Of a DNA stretch of 64,000 nucleotides, positions 9,091 to 17,285 are shown in pieces (the stretch's first letter is position 1; the number at the start of each line of letters is the position of its first letter). Source of the DNA: Emticicia sp040253585 (GTDB taxonomy: Bacteria; Bacteroidota; Bacteroidia; Cytophagales; Spirosomataceae); contig NZ_JBELAU010000010.1 in the NCBI RefSeq assembly GCF_040253585.1, positions 1 to 64,000 on the forward strand. Direction: 5' to 3'. The notes beneath the pieces were generated by a model. That model was not told where the DNA came from. It made no database searches and worked only from the letters and a program-made list of their open reading frames with translations. The position numbers and the translations under genes were made by a program.

Positions 9091-10083
9091 TCAGATGGTC
9101 TTGTGGCTTGCCAAATATTCGTTTCTGACAACGGTAGCCGTTTTATGGTCGCCCGAGTGATGCCAGCCTGGAGGCATAAAAATATAAAGGATTTTATCTT
9201 TGAGGGTAGGAGCCGCCCAAACATCTTTGAAAAGTGCGATGAACTCACCGAAATAAACATCCCACAAATTCCCCGAATCCATTGGTCTTGTGATGCCGTA
9301 TTCGAGCTTTATTTCATCTTTTTCGAGTTGATACGTACCGAAAATTTTATCCCAAATATTGAGGAGATTACAAAAATTGGTATCCATGTACAGTGGATTG
9401 CGAGCGTGATGTACTCGGTGATGCGATGGCGTAAGAATAATATGATTCAAGAACCCCATTTTGCCGTTTTTCATGAGGTTTTCGCCTACGTGAATAAACA
9501 TTCCGTAAGTGCCATCAATAAACATAATGAAAAATAAAAGTGCAGGATGAATACCCAAAATGATGCAAATCGACCCACGAATAACATCGGCGTAGGGGCC
9601 TTCGAGAAAAAAGTGAGCGTGCGAAACCGATAAATTCATGTTTTCGGGCGTGTGGTGAGTGGAATGCAAACACCAAAACAAACGAACTTTATGCCCTAAG
9701 AAATGATACACAAAATGCGAAAATTCCCAGACAATATAGCCATAAATAAGCCAATACCAAGTAAAAGTAGTTTGGAATGGAGCATAAGGTTGGAGGGTTG
9801 CAATCAGAAATGAAATTGCCCCGATTGAAATAAAACGACCAATAAAACGATTGAGGATGTAAATCAAGAAAGTCATTTTATAGACTTTCGTATGTGGATT
9901 TTTCTGAACGATACCACTGATAAGTTCAAGAACAAGCAATAGTGGCAAGATTGGCCCAATGGCCTTAATGATGCCATCGAATGTAAGAAATGTACTAAAA
10001 TCGCCCGATTTGAGAATCTCTAAAGTACTACGTAGGCCCAAGAAGTTGATTATTTCTTGGTATAATAACTCAAGAATTTCCAT
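9091..10083 (-). CDS. Sterol desaturase / fatty-acid hydroxylase family protein
   Basis: An integral-membrane di-iron oxygenase of 330 residues. The family's histidine clusters are present: H123/H127/H131, HSTHH at 140-144, and HHRVHH at 221-226, with an additional His at 198. Several hydrophobic segments lie around residues 38-60, 70-100, 105-125 and 168-200. Members hydroxylate or desaturate lipids; in Bacteroidota the substrate is usually unknown and could be a fatty acid, carotenoid or sphingolipid precursor. About 290 bases of very AT-rich, apparently empty DNA separate it from the divergent lipoprotein gene. Confidence 0.87.
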   Translation of the reverse strand: MEILELLYQEIINFLGLRSTLEILKSGDFSTFLTFDGIIKAIGPILPLLLVLELISGIVQKNPHTKVYKMTFLIYILNRFIGRFISIGAISFLIATLQPYAPFQTTFTWYWLIYGYIVWEFSHFVYHFLGHKVRLFWCLHSTHHTPENMNLSVSHAHFFLEGPYADVIRGSICIILGIHPALLFFIMFIDGTYGMFIHVGENLMKNGKMGFLNHIILTPSHHRVHHARNPLYMDTNFCNLLNIWDKIFGTYQLEKDEIKLEYGITRPMDSGNLWDVYFGEFIALFKDVWAAPTLKDKILYIFMPPGWHHSGDHKTATVVRNEYLASHKTI

Positions 10084-10317
10084 CTGATTATCTATAATGT
10101 TTTGTTAAGGTTGAATATGGATTCAATTTCTAAAATATTTTTATAAATATAGAAATTTTTATAAATTTTTTTATTGAATATTTTATGAGTGATAGAGGTT
10201 ATCCGATTTAGCAATAAATGTAAAATATTATTTGGCTTGAAATATTTTAATTTTTTCTTGGAATATTTAAAAATAATTACTATGTTTATTTACCTTTAAA
10301 GGATGCTTAGTGTAAGA

Positions 10318-10338
10318 TGTAGATTCTATGAATCTACA
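10318..10338. promoter_or_regulatory. Operator-like palindrome upstream of lipoprotein gene
   Basis: TGTAGATTC and GAATCTACA form a perfect 9-bp inverted repeat around a 3-base centre, 36 bases before the start codon at 10375. A second perfect palindrome, CCTTTAAAGG, is at 10293-10302. Both lie in an otherwise AT-rich spacer. Confidence 0.45.
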
Positions 10339-10374
10339 CAATAATGACTTTGTTCACTATAAACTCTTACCATC

Positions 10375-10920
10375 ATGAAAGTACCTATTTTAGCTTCACT
10401 TTTACTGACAATTATGATATATTCATGTCAGAAATCTTCATCGGCGGTCAACAGCGGAATCGTTGACCAAGCCAAAGAAGAGAAAGAAATCATTGCATGT
10501 ATTGAGGCAGAAACTGACTGCTTTTTTAAACGAGATTACAATTGTTGGCAAGACAAATTCACTCATTCAGAATATTCTTACCAAGCTTGGAGCAACGCTG
10601 ACGGCACTTTTGACGCAAGTGTAGGGTGGGAAAATATTAATAAAAATCTTGGTAAGTTTATCAAAGAAAACCCTGCTGAACCTGAAAAAGAAGGCAGCAG
10701 CCATCCGATTGTTAAACGGAAAAATATGAAATTTAAGTTTTATGGAAACAATGCTTCGCACGTAACTTGGGACCAGTATAACAGCGACCGAGAACAAAAG
10801 TATTTTTTACACAGTAAAGAAGTTCGTTTGATGGAAAAAGGAAGTGATGGTAAGTGGCGAATTGTCAATGTTTCGGCGTTTTGGAACTACAAAAATAAAA
10901 TTCCAACCGACCAAATTTAG
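10375..10920 (+). CDS. Lipoprotein with NTF2/SnoaL-like (DUF4440-type) domain
   Basis: A 181-residue lipoprotein with a short signal peptide and a lipobox around IYSC (Cys18). The remainder resembles the NTF2-like/DUF4440 fold: an N-terminal helix with EEKEIIACIEAETDCFFKRD, a tryptophan-rich middle (YNCWQDKF, HVTWDQY) and the typical final strand KWRIVNVSAFW. No catalytic residues can be assigned. The stop codon directly abuts a 48-bp perfect palindrome shared with the converging gene. Function unknown; the fold call is moderately sure. Confidence 0.72.
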   Translation: MKVPILASLLLTIMIYSCQKSSSAVNSGIVDQAKEEKEIIACIEAETDCFFKRDYNCWQDKFTHSEYSYQAWSNADGTFDASVGWENINKNLGKFIKENPAEPEKEGSSHPIVKRKNMKFKFYGNNASHVTWDQYNSDREQKYFLHSKEVRLMEKGSDGKWRIVNVSAFWNYKNKIPTDQI

Positions 10921-10968
10921 TAAAAGTAAAGAGCCATTTCGATATATCGAAATGGCTCTTTACTTTTA
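10921..10968. terminator. 48-bp perfect palindrome, bidirectional terminator
   Basis: All 48 bases are self-complementary (arms start TAAAAGTAAAGAGCC, centre GATATATC). It begins the base after the TAG of the lipoprotein gene and its last three bases are the stop codon of the converging gene. A-rich and T-rich ends make it work in both directions. Confidence 0.85.
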
Positions 10969-12108
10969 ATTTTCTTTGATAGAAATAGCTCTTTTGGCTT
11001 CTAATTGTGCTTTCATTGTGATTCTTCCTTTCTCAAAATTCTTTCTGTTGAGAATATCGTGCTGTTCTTTAGTGATTTTTAAGCCTTTACGAGCTAACAA
11101 TTTGACGACAGATGAGCGAGTTCGTTCAAGATTTTTGGCAATTTCCGACAAAGGAATACTACCATGATTCATGATGATATATTTTTCTTCACTGATTGTA
11201 AACTCACTTCGATTCCAACGGTTTCTGATGGCAGTTGTTTCTTCGGGAGTTTTCAAGAAACCATGTTTTTCACACAAGTATTTTACTTGAGTCCATCTTA
11301 CATTTCCCAGAGCATCGCTCATTTCACGGGCTGTCATGGTACGGTAATTGGCTCTAATAAAATTAATTGCCTGAGGAGGGATCTCTTGCCCTAAAGGTAC
11401 TTGAAGAGCTTTTACTTTCATTTTACGGAGTGCAATTCTGACAATATCACCACTGCAATTCAATTGTTCTGAAAGCTCACGTACCGTATGTTTGTTATGA
11501 TTTGCTTTTATGAATTTTTCTCTCTCTAATATTACTTCAGGTGGAGCTTTTATGACTTTATAAGAAGTCTTCACAATATTTAAATTTTTGAGATGATATC
11601 GTACTCCAGTAATCGAAGCATTTAGCATCTTCGCCAGTTCAATGACACTGTATTTTTGATAATTTTCACGGATAAAATCTACCTTCTTGTTTACAACTTC
11701 ATGTCTTTTGGGTTTAGTCTCTTTCTTTTCTTTCGACGACTCTATTTTAGCGTTTTTACTTGGTTGAGTTTCATGCGATACTTTTGGTTTTAATAATTTA
11801 TCCGTCTTGTTTTCTTTTTGCGACTCCGTGCTATCTTGCTTACTTGTTTGAGTTTCAACTGATATGTTGGGTTTTATTAGTTCTTTTACCGTTTGAACCT
11901 CAATTGTAGAGACTAACTTCTCTTTTTTGATAAACTTCTCCACACTGGTAACAGGTTTCCCGACCTTGAATGCCAGCAGTTGGACATTAAAGAGATGAAT
12001 GTTATGTCTAATAAAATTTTTATCGGAAGCATTCAATTCATTAGGGCTTGCTGACTTAAATTTCTTACCCGTATAACTCTTTTTTCCGAGGGGGGCTATT
12101 TTTTTCAT
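10966..12108 (-). CDS. Basic protein with five helix-turn-helix-like repeats
   Basis: A lysine-rich 380-residue protein that I cannot place in a named family. Five copies of a roughly 40-residue module are visible, at about 28-66, 141-180, 195-233, 245-286 and 305-345. Each has the pattern FIxxNxxxxSxxELAxxLNxSxxxVRxxLxxxxL, which looks like a three-helix HTH or Myb/SANT-like DNA-binding unit. Between modules 1 and 2 lies a charged linker that is itself a tandem duplication of 28 residues (77-104 and 105-132, each with KPxxSxETQxSK and ES-KE). It is probably a multi-site DNA-binding protein. A TATATTTG box on the minus strand (12132-12139) lies about 24 bases before the start codon. It stands alone between convergent and divergent neighbours. 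Confidence 0.75.
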   Translation of the reverse strand: MKKIAPLGKKSYTGKKFKSASPNELNASDKNFIRHNIHLFNVQLLAFKVGKPVTSVEKFIKKEKLVSTIEVQTVKELIKPNISVETQTSKQDSTESQKENKTDKLLKPKVSHETQPSKNAKIESSKEKKETKPKRHEVVNKKVDFIRENYQKYSVIELAKMLNASITGVRYHLKNLNIVKTSYKVIKAPPEVILEREKFIKANHNKHTVRELSEQLNCSGDIVRIALRKMKVKALQVPLGQEIPPQAINFIRANYRTMTAREMSDALGNVRWTQVKYLCEKHGFLKTPEETTAIRNRWNRSEFTISEEKYIIMNHGSIPLSEIAKNLERTRSSVVKLLARKGLKITKEQHDILNRKNFEKGRITMKAQLEAKRAISIKEN

Positions 12109-12131
12109 GTTCTCTCATTTAATCTTAAAGT

Positions 12132-12139
12132 CAAATATA
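12132..12139 (-). promoter_or_regulatory. Possible -7 box (TATATTTG) for the HTH-repeat gene
   Basis: Matches the Bacteroidota TAnnTTTG -7 element on the minus strand, 23 bases before the start codon. No convincing -33 box at the usual spacing. Confidence 0.35.
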
Positions 12140-12322
12140 ACGAATTTTGAGCGTATTTGAGGAAAATTAGCTTATAGTCTATGCTTCATGAGGTCTGTAA
12201 TTTTGCCTAAAGACCTTAAATTACATTTTTACAAAGAAATATTCTTTACAGAACAACCTGGAAAACCATTCTTGTAATAGAATGTATTTATATTTGTTTT
12301 TTATTCAACCTTATTTTGTACA

Positions 12323-12880
12323 ATGAAAGAGAAAATTTTGATTATCACTGGAGATGCTGGTGAAGGTTACGAATGTTTATACGGTAAACACCGCTTTGAA
12401 GAAGCAGGCTATGAAGCCATTATTGCTGCACCGAGCGTAAAAAGGCTCAATTTAGTTATCCACGACTTTGAGCCTGGCTGGGACACTTACATCGAAAAAC
12501 CAGGCTATATTGTAGAGGCGAATATTGCCTTTGCTGATGTAAAAGTGGAAGATTACATTGCGGTTTTAATTTTGGGTGGAAGAGCCCCCGAGTTTTTGCG
12601 ACACAACGAAAAAGTAATCGAAATCGTGAGAGAATTTGATAAAACTGATAAGTTTGTGTTCTCAATTTGCCACGGAATTCAGATTCTGACGGCCGCAGGT
12701 TTGGTTAAAAACAAAACCATTACGTGCTACGAAAATGTAAGATTTGAAGTAGAAGCCTGTGGAGGAAATTTTGTGGGCAAAGACGAAGCCGTAAGAGACG
12801 GGAAGTATGTTTCTGGCCAAACGTGGCAATCGCACCCCGACTTTTATCGAATGGTTTTTGAGTGTCTGAATGAAAGATAG
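12323..12880 (+). CDS. DJ-1/PfpI family protein
   Basis: A 185-residue cytoplasmic protein of the DJ-1/PfpI superfamily. The nucleophile elbow reads FSICHG with Cys116, preceded by the family's ILGGRAPEFLR stretch around residues 84-94. The second half has GLVKNKTITCYENVRFEVEACGGNF, typical of the PfpI branch. Members act as peptidases, glyoxalase-like deglycases or oxidative-stress proteins; which one applies cannot be told from sequence. It is a single gene, followed by a terminator hairpin. Confidence 0.88.
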   Translation: MKEKILIITGDAGEGYECLYGKHRFEEAGYEAIIAAPSVKRLNLVIHDFEPGWDTYIEKPGYIVEANIAFADVKVEDYIAVLILGGRAPEFLRHNEKVIEIVREFDKTDKFVFSICHGIQILTAAGLVKNKTITCYENVRFEVEACGGNFVGKDEAVRDGKYVSGQTWQSHPDFYRMVFECLNER

Positions 12881-12897
12881 AAGTTTGAAGATACTGG

Positions 12898-12935
12898 CAC
12901 TCGTGCTTGGTCAGAAGCCTTGTACGAGTGTTTTT
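12898..12935 (+). terminator. Terminator of the PfpI-like gene
   Basis: CACTCGT pairs with ACGAGTG across an 19-base loop and is followed directly by TTTTT. Confidence 0.6.
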
Positions 12936-12941
12936 GTTCAC

Positions 12942-14102
12942 TCAAAAATCAATTTTTATACTATTCCACGCCCATATTTTATAGTTACTTCTATTTTGGC
13001 TTTCAGTACCACCATAAACTAAAATCTTCCGATTGATTGTTTCTTTTCCAATGTTTTTCAGTAAATCTAAGCCATCAAATAGTTTTGGTAAAATTGTTTT
13101 CGTTGCCTTTATTTCTACAACATCGTAAGTAGTTTCATTACTGACCAACAAATCGACTTCGTGTCCATTCGAATCTCGCCAATAATAGAATTCACGGTAT
13201 AAACCATGATGATAGTTTTGCTTTATGTATTCGTTAATAACCATGTTTTCAAACAAAGCACCTTTGAACTCGCTTTCCTGAATTGATTTTTCGCTTTTTA
13301 TTCCAAGTAAGTAGCATGCTAAACCAGTATCATAAAAATATAGTTTCGTGCTTTTGACTAATCTCTTATTGAAATTATTGAAAAATGGGGGTAACTGATA
13401 AGTGATATAGCTACTCTCTAAAATAGACAGCCAAGATTTGACTGTTGGAATAGAGATACCTGTTTCGTTTGCAAGATTCGTTAGGTTAAGTTGCTGTCCG
13501 ATTCTCCCAGCACACAATTTCAGAAATGTTCGGAATAGACGAATGTCTTTTATATTCAAGAGTTCAGATAAATCTCGTTCTACATAAGTCTCAATGTAAT
13601 TTGCATAAAAAGGTGTAGTTGGCATTGGGCGGTCATACAATGCTGGATAACACCCACGCACCAGCATAGATGAGTAATCGGGCGTTAATAAGTTATGAGA
13701 ATTTAATTCTTCAAAATCAAAAGGGAATAATTTGAATAGGGCAACTCTACCCGCCAAACTTTGGGTAATGTTTTTCATCAAACTAAAATTTTGCGACCCA
13801 GACAATATAAATTGCCCCATTGTTTTCGATTCATCTACTAAAGTTTGAATGTAAGAAAATAAAGAAGGTACACGCTGAACCTCATCGAAAATGACTTTTT
13901 GATTGTATAATTCTAAGAAACCGTTGGGGTCTTGTTCTGCAAAAAATCTATTGTCTGGATTTTCGAGCGAGATATAACGGTAATCTTTAAACATACTTTT
14001 TAATAAAGTAGTTTTACCCGATTGGCGTGGCCCAGTAAGGGCAATAACCGGATAAACAAGCATCAATTCGCTAATCGCTTTGGCTATATTTCGCTCTATC
14101 AT
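12942..14102 (-). CDS. AAA_14 ATPase with DUF4143 C-terminal domain
   Basis: A 386-residue ATPase. Walker A GPRQSGKT is at about residues 24-31 and Walker B KVIFDEVQ near 70; SGSQNF follows as a sensor. The C-terminal DUF4143 part has a winged-helix-like segment (LTNLANETGISIPTVKSWL) and a PD-(D/E)xK-like nuclease remnant (HEVDLLV ... VVEIKA). This family is widespread and mostly uncharacterised, and often lies in variable regions. An upstream in-frame start would add 18 residues; the ATG at 14102 gives the family's usual MIERNI-type start. Three 23-bp direct repeats lie just upstream and could be an operator. Confidence 0.87.
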   Translation of the reverse strand: MIERNIAKAISELMLVYPVIALTGPRQSGKTTLLKSMFKDYRYISLENPDNRFFAEQDPNGFLELYNQKVIFDEVQRVPSLFSYIQTLVDESKTMGQFILSGSQNFSLMKNITQSLAGRVALFKLFPFDFEELNSHNLLTPDYSSMLVRGCYPALYDRPMPTTPFYANYIETYVERDLSELLNIKDIRLFRTFLKLCAGRIGQQLNLTNLANETGISIPTVKSWLSILESSYITYQLPPFFNNFNKRLVKSTKLYFYDTGLACYLLGIKSEKSIQESEFKGALFENMVINEYIKQNYHHGLYREFYYWRDSNGHEVDLLVSNETTYDVVEIKATKTILPKLFDGLDLLKNIGKETINRKILVYGGTESQNRSNYKIWAWNSIKIDF

Positions 14103-14140
14103 AATGATTCTATTTAAAGTACAAATATAGCTTATTTTTC

Positions 14141-14209
14141 GATTTGCATATATCAAACTTTTTGATTTACATAAAATAAACTTTACGATTTACATCAACT
14201 TTAGCTACT
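14141..14209. repeat. Three 23-bp direct repeats upstream of AAA_14
   Basis: Units begin at 14141, 14164 and 14187 with GATTTGCATATA, GATTTACATAAA and GATTTACATCAA; the first two go on with a conserved AAACTTT. The spacing is exactly 23 bases each time. They sit 12-80 bases upstream of a TATATTTG box for the minus-strand ATPase gene. Confidence 0.65.
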
Positions 14210-14303
14210 AAAGTTTTACCACATTACCTATATAAGTAATACTATATAATAGGTAATTCTGTAAGCTGATAAGTAGTTGTATATAAGCTAATTAACTTTT
14301 TGC

Positions 14304-14331
14304 GGACTTGTCGACTATTGACCGTGGACTA
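14304..14331 (-). repeat. Heptad tract (NRGTCNA family)
   Basis: Four in-phase 7-mers on the minus strand: TAGTCCA, CGGTCAA, TAGTCGA, CAAGTCC. The same family is present at 27998 and 63601. Confidence 0.65.
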
Positions 14332-14364
14332 CTTAAATCTTTCAGATTAAAAGCAAAAGATACA

Positions 14365-14405
14365 AAAAGACCTCTACCAAGAAATATTCTCAATAGAGGC
14401 CTTTT
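14365..14405 (-). terminator. Terminator of the M13 peptidase gene
   Basis: AAAAGACCTCTA pairs with TAGAGGCCTTTT (one A-C mismatch) around a 17-base loop. On the minus strand the stem ends in a T-rich run. Confidence 0.65.
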
Positions 14406-14427
14406 GATTTACGTAACACCGAAATTC

Positions 14428-16440
14428 TTACCAAACCGTAATGCGTTCGCTTTCGGGTTTGTACATTTTATCGCCAGGTTTTACATCAAATGCTTTATAG
14501 AAAGGCGTAAAATTCATCAATGGGCCATTCACACGCCATTTGGCTGGCGAGTGAGGGTTGGTGTTTACGTACGTACGCATGAACGCATCTTTGGTTTTTA
14601 CTCGCCAGATTCGGGCAATTGAAATAAAGAAACGTTGCTCAGGCGTGAAACCATCAATTTTTTCATTACTTTTGGCTTGTTCGGTTAGTTTAAAAGCATC
14701 GTAAGCAATGGCAATTCCTGCAATATCGGCTGTATTTTCTCCAACGGTTAATGCTCCCTTTACGTGCATCGAATCGAGTACTGTAAATTTATTGTATTGC
14801 TCAATTACGAGTTGAGTTTTGGCCTTGAATTTCTTGAAATCATCGGCTTTCCACCAGTTTTTTACATTGCCTTGCTTATCGTACAACGCTCCTTGGTCGT
14901 CGAACGAGTGCGTAATTTCGTGGCCAATTACCATTCCGATTCCACCGTAATTGAGGGCGTCATCAGCATTCATATCAAAATATGGTGGTTGAAGAATTCC
15001 CGCAGGAAAAACAATCTCATTCAAAGGCGGATTATTGTAAGCCGTTACCGTTGGCGGAGTTGTTCCCCACTCGGTGCGGTCAACGGGCTGTCCGATTTTT
15101 GAAATTCCATAAACGAAATCATTTTTGCTGGTTGCTAAGCGGTTTTCAAAATAAGTGCCTCGATTGATAACCACTTTCGAGTAATCTCTCCATTTATCAG
15201 GATAACCAATTTTTTCGGTGAAAGCATAGAGTTTTTCTTTGGCTTTCGCTTTGGTGGAGTCGCTCATCCAATCAAGGTTAGTGATTCTATTTTCAAAAGC
15301 GGTTTTCAAATTCTTAACCAGTTCTTTCATGCGTCGTTTGGCCTCTTCTGGAAAATATTTTTTTACATAAAGTTGAGCAAGTCCATGCCCAAGCGACCTA
15401 TCGACGGCTTCTGTAATTTCTTCTCCACGAGGTTTTTGCGTTGCTTGTCCTGACAAAACTTTAGCGTATTCAAAAGAAGCTTTTGTAAAAGGTTTGCTCA
15501 GAAAATCAGCATACGAAACCAGCGTTTTGGCTCTTAGATAAGCTTTCCAGTCTTCGATTGATGCCGAAGTCAGTAAAGTATTCAATCGGTCGTAATAAGC
15601 AGGTTGTTGCACATTCAGCGAATCTATTTTTACGCTCAATGCTGCAAAAAATGTTTGCCAGCCAATGTTTGGTTGTTTTTTGGCGATGTCCGCAACGGCC
15701 AGTTTATTGTAATTGGCTTGTACGTTTCGGCGTTCGATATTAGTCTTGTGCGATGCCGCCAATTCTTTTTCGATAGCATAAGCTGCTGCTGCCATTTTGC
15801 TTGCCGTAGCCGCATCAGAACCCGTCAGTCTGAACAAAGTGCTAAGGTAATTTTGGTAAGATTTCTGAATGAAAAGTGTCGAAGAATCGGTTCTGAAATA
15901 ATAATCTCTTTCGGGTAAGCCAATTCCTGTTTGACCTACATTCACGATATTGATGGAACTGTTTTTAATATCTGGCCCAACACGAAAACCGATGATGGAA
16001 AAATTATTAAACTTCTGCTGGTCAGCTACATACTTCATAACCCCAGCTACATCTTTGATACCCTCAATTTGTTTGAGCATTGGCTTTATAGGGTCGAAAC
16101 CTCTTTTGTTGATAGTAGTGGTATCCATGCCAGAGGCATAAAAATCACCCACTTTTTGTTCGATACTCCCTTTAAGATTTTTGGCAGCCGAAACACTATC
16201 CAAAATTCCTTGTAGGCGTATGCGTTGCGGGTAATTCATGAACGAATAAGCCCCAACACCCGATTGGGTAGAAGGAATTTCGACAGAATTATACCACTTA
16301 CTGTTGACATACATAAAGAAATCATCACCAGGTTTTAGCGTAGGGTCAATGCCCGTAATGCTTACTTTTTGAGCGAAGCTTGTATTGATACTGGTTAATA
16401 AAAACAAAAGAATGAATGAGATAGGTAGGAGTTTTTTCAT
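14428..16440 (-). CDS. M13 family metallopeptidase (PepO/neprilysin-like)
   Basis: A secreted zinc endopeptidase of 670 residues, the normal length for M13. Residues 1-23 form a signal peptide ending in FAQ. The zinc motif HEITH is at 507-511 and the third ligand in GENTADIAG is Glu568. The conserved substrate-binding NPHSPAKWRVNGPL is near the C-terminus, which ends with a tryptophan as is usual in M13. It probably cleaves oligopeptides in the periplasm. It is transcribed alone: a terminator follows, and the upstream space holds a copy of the 120-bp repeated element belonging to the next gene. Confidence 0.94.
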   Translation of the reverse strand: MKKLLPISFILLFLLTSINTSFAQKVSITGIDPTLKPGDDFFMYVNSKWYNSVEIPSTQSGVGAYSFMNYPQRIRLQGILDSVSAAKNLKGSIEQKVGDFYASGMDTTTINKRGFDPIKPMLKQIEGIKDVAGVMKYVADQQKFNNFSIIGFRVGPDIKNSSINIVNVGQTGIGLPERDYYFRTDSSTLFIQKSYQNYLSTLFRLTGSDAATASKMAAAAYAIEKELAASHKTNIERRNVQANYNKLAVADIAKKQPNIGWQTFFAALSVKIDSLNVQQPAYYDRLNTLLTSASIEDWKAYLRAKTLVSYADFLSKPFTKASFEYAKVLSGQATQKPRGEEITEAVDRSLGHGLAQLYVKKYFPEEAKRRMKELVKNLKTAFENRITNLDWMSDSTKAKAKEKLYAFTEKIGYPDKWRDYSKVVINRGTYFENRLATSKNDFVYGISKIGQPVDRTEWGTTPPTVTAYNNPPLNEIVFPAGILQPPYFDMNADDALNYGGIGMVIGHEITHSFDDQGALYDKQGNVKNWWKADDFKKFKAKTQLVIEQYNKFTVLDSMHVKGALTVGENTADIAGIAIAYDAFKLTEQAKSNEKIDGFTPEQRFFISIARIWRVKTKDAFMRTYVNTNPHSPAKWRVNGPLMNFTPFYKAFDVKPGDKMYKPESERITVW

Positions 16441-16572
16441 GATTGTTGATAATTTGTCTTAGAGCGAAAGGTAATACTATAAGCCCAAAAAATCTAAAAC
16501 CGATGAAGGTATTTTTGGTGTTTATCGACCTGCTAAGGGAAATTATCGACTTTATGCAAGGGTTTGCTATGC

Positions 16573-16692
16573 GAAAACTGGGCATTCTTGTTTCAAACTT
16601 TGCACGGGTAAATTTAGTTTTCCAGAACGTAACTTTTAAATTGACATCAGGAGATGTCAGAACACCTCTGCGAAGAAATATTCTTCGCAGAG
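16573..16692 (-). repeat. 120-bp repeated element, copy A
   Basis: Aligns without gaps to 19769-19888; I count 96 identities in 120. It contains a GACATC-AGGA-GATGTC hairpin (16643-16658) and a 12-bp perfect hairpin CTCTGCGAAGAA / TTCTTCGCAGAG (16666-16692). It lies eight bases after the stop codon of the HD-domain gene (minus strand). Confidence 0.8.
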
Positions 16693-16700
16693 TGGGGATG

Positions 16701-17279
16701 TTACAATAATTTAGATTTTACAATTCTTAAGTTTTCTTCTTTTTTCGGTTTTCGTTTTTGCAGAGATGTTTTGGTGAAGAAGTTATGACTTTCTAAGAAC
16801 TTTTCTTGTAAAAAATTCCAATCACGCTCTGAGCTTATGATGCCGAGCATTGTGAGTTCATCAAAAAGTTTATCTCCAATAGTAAAAAAGTCATCCCGAC
16901 CCAGATAATCCAAATCAGCATCAGCCAGAATTTCTTCTAAGTGATTATGCGGTGTTTGTGGTATCTTGGTGGCCATTATCATACCTTTTATAGTATCTAT
17001 TTGAGATTGAGTATAGCCATAATTAGGTAAATGCTTTTGGGCAATGACACATGAATTGGCTTCGTGGTCTTTGGCACCATGCAAAAAGCCTGTATCATGA
17101 AATAATGCAGCTGTCTTTAACAACTTGATATCTTCGGCGTTCTTTTGTTCGGCTTTGCCTATTTCGGTAGCTGCTTTTATGACATCTTCTACGTGATTGA
17201 CACTATGGTAAGTCAAATGCTTAGGAAGGTTGTTTTTAAGCTCCGCAATAATCACTTTTTTGATTTCATTGTATCTCAT
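16701..17279 (-). CDS. HD-domain phosphohydrolase
   Basis: A 192-residue metal-dependent phosphohydrolase. The HD signature is complete: His25/His29 in YHSVNH, HD at 61-62 in FHDTGF, a following His72 in DHEA, and a late Asp in DADLDYLG. HD proteins hydrolyse phosphate esters, including cyclic nucleotides and (p)ppGpp. Its start is six bases downstream of the stop of an adenylate cyclase gene on the same strand, so a role in breaking down the cyclase product is plausible but inferred. One copy of the 120-bp element follows its stop codon. Confidence 0.85.
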   Translation of the reverse strand: MRYNEIKKVIIAELKNNLPKHLTYHSVNHVEDVIKAATEIGKAEQKNAEDIKLLKTAALFHDTGFLHGAKDHEANSCVIAQKHLPNYGYTQSQIDTIKGMIMATKIPQTPHNHLEEILADADLDYLGRDDFFTIGDKLFDELTMLGIISSERDWNFLQEKFLESHNFFTKTSLQKRKPKKEENLRIVKSKLL

Positions 17280-17285
17280 AAAATA

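Larger units (their letters stand above)
14103..14427. other. Gene-free stretch between AAA_14 and M13 genes
   Basis: I see no gene here. It holds a TATATTTG box on the minus strand (14122-14129), three 23-bp direct repeats (14141-14209), a four-unit heptad tract (14304-14331) and the terminator of the M13 peptidase gene (14365-14405). The rest is AT-rich spacer. Confidence 0.7.

Noticed and set aside
12942..14102. AAA_14/DUF4143 gene as transposase or restriction enzyme
   Set aside because: Motifs are those of the AAA_14 ATPase family; no terminal inverted repeats or methylase partner.
14308..14622. Open frame of 104 codons on the plus strand overlapping the M13 peptidase end
   Set aside because: Runs antisense through the terminator and the C-terminal coding part of the peptidase; composition follows the other strand.
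15604..15918. Open frame antisense to the M13 peptidase gene
   Set aside because: No start signal or recognisable product; the sense strand encodes a full-length peptidase.
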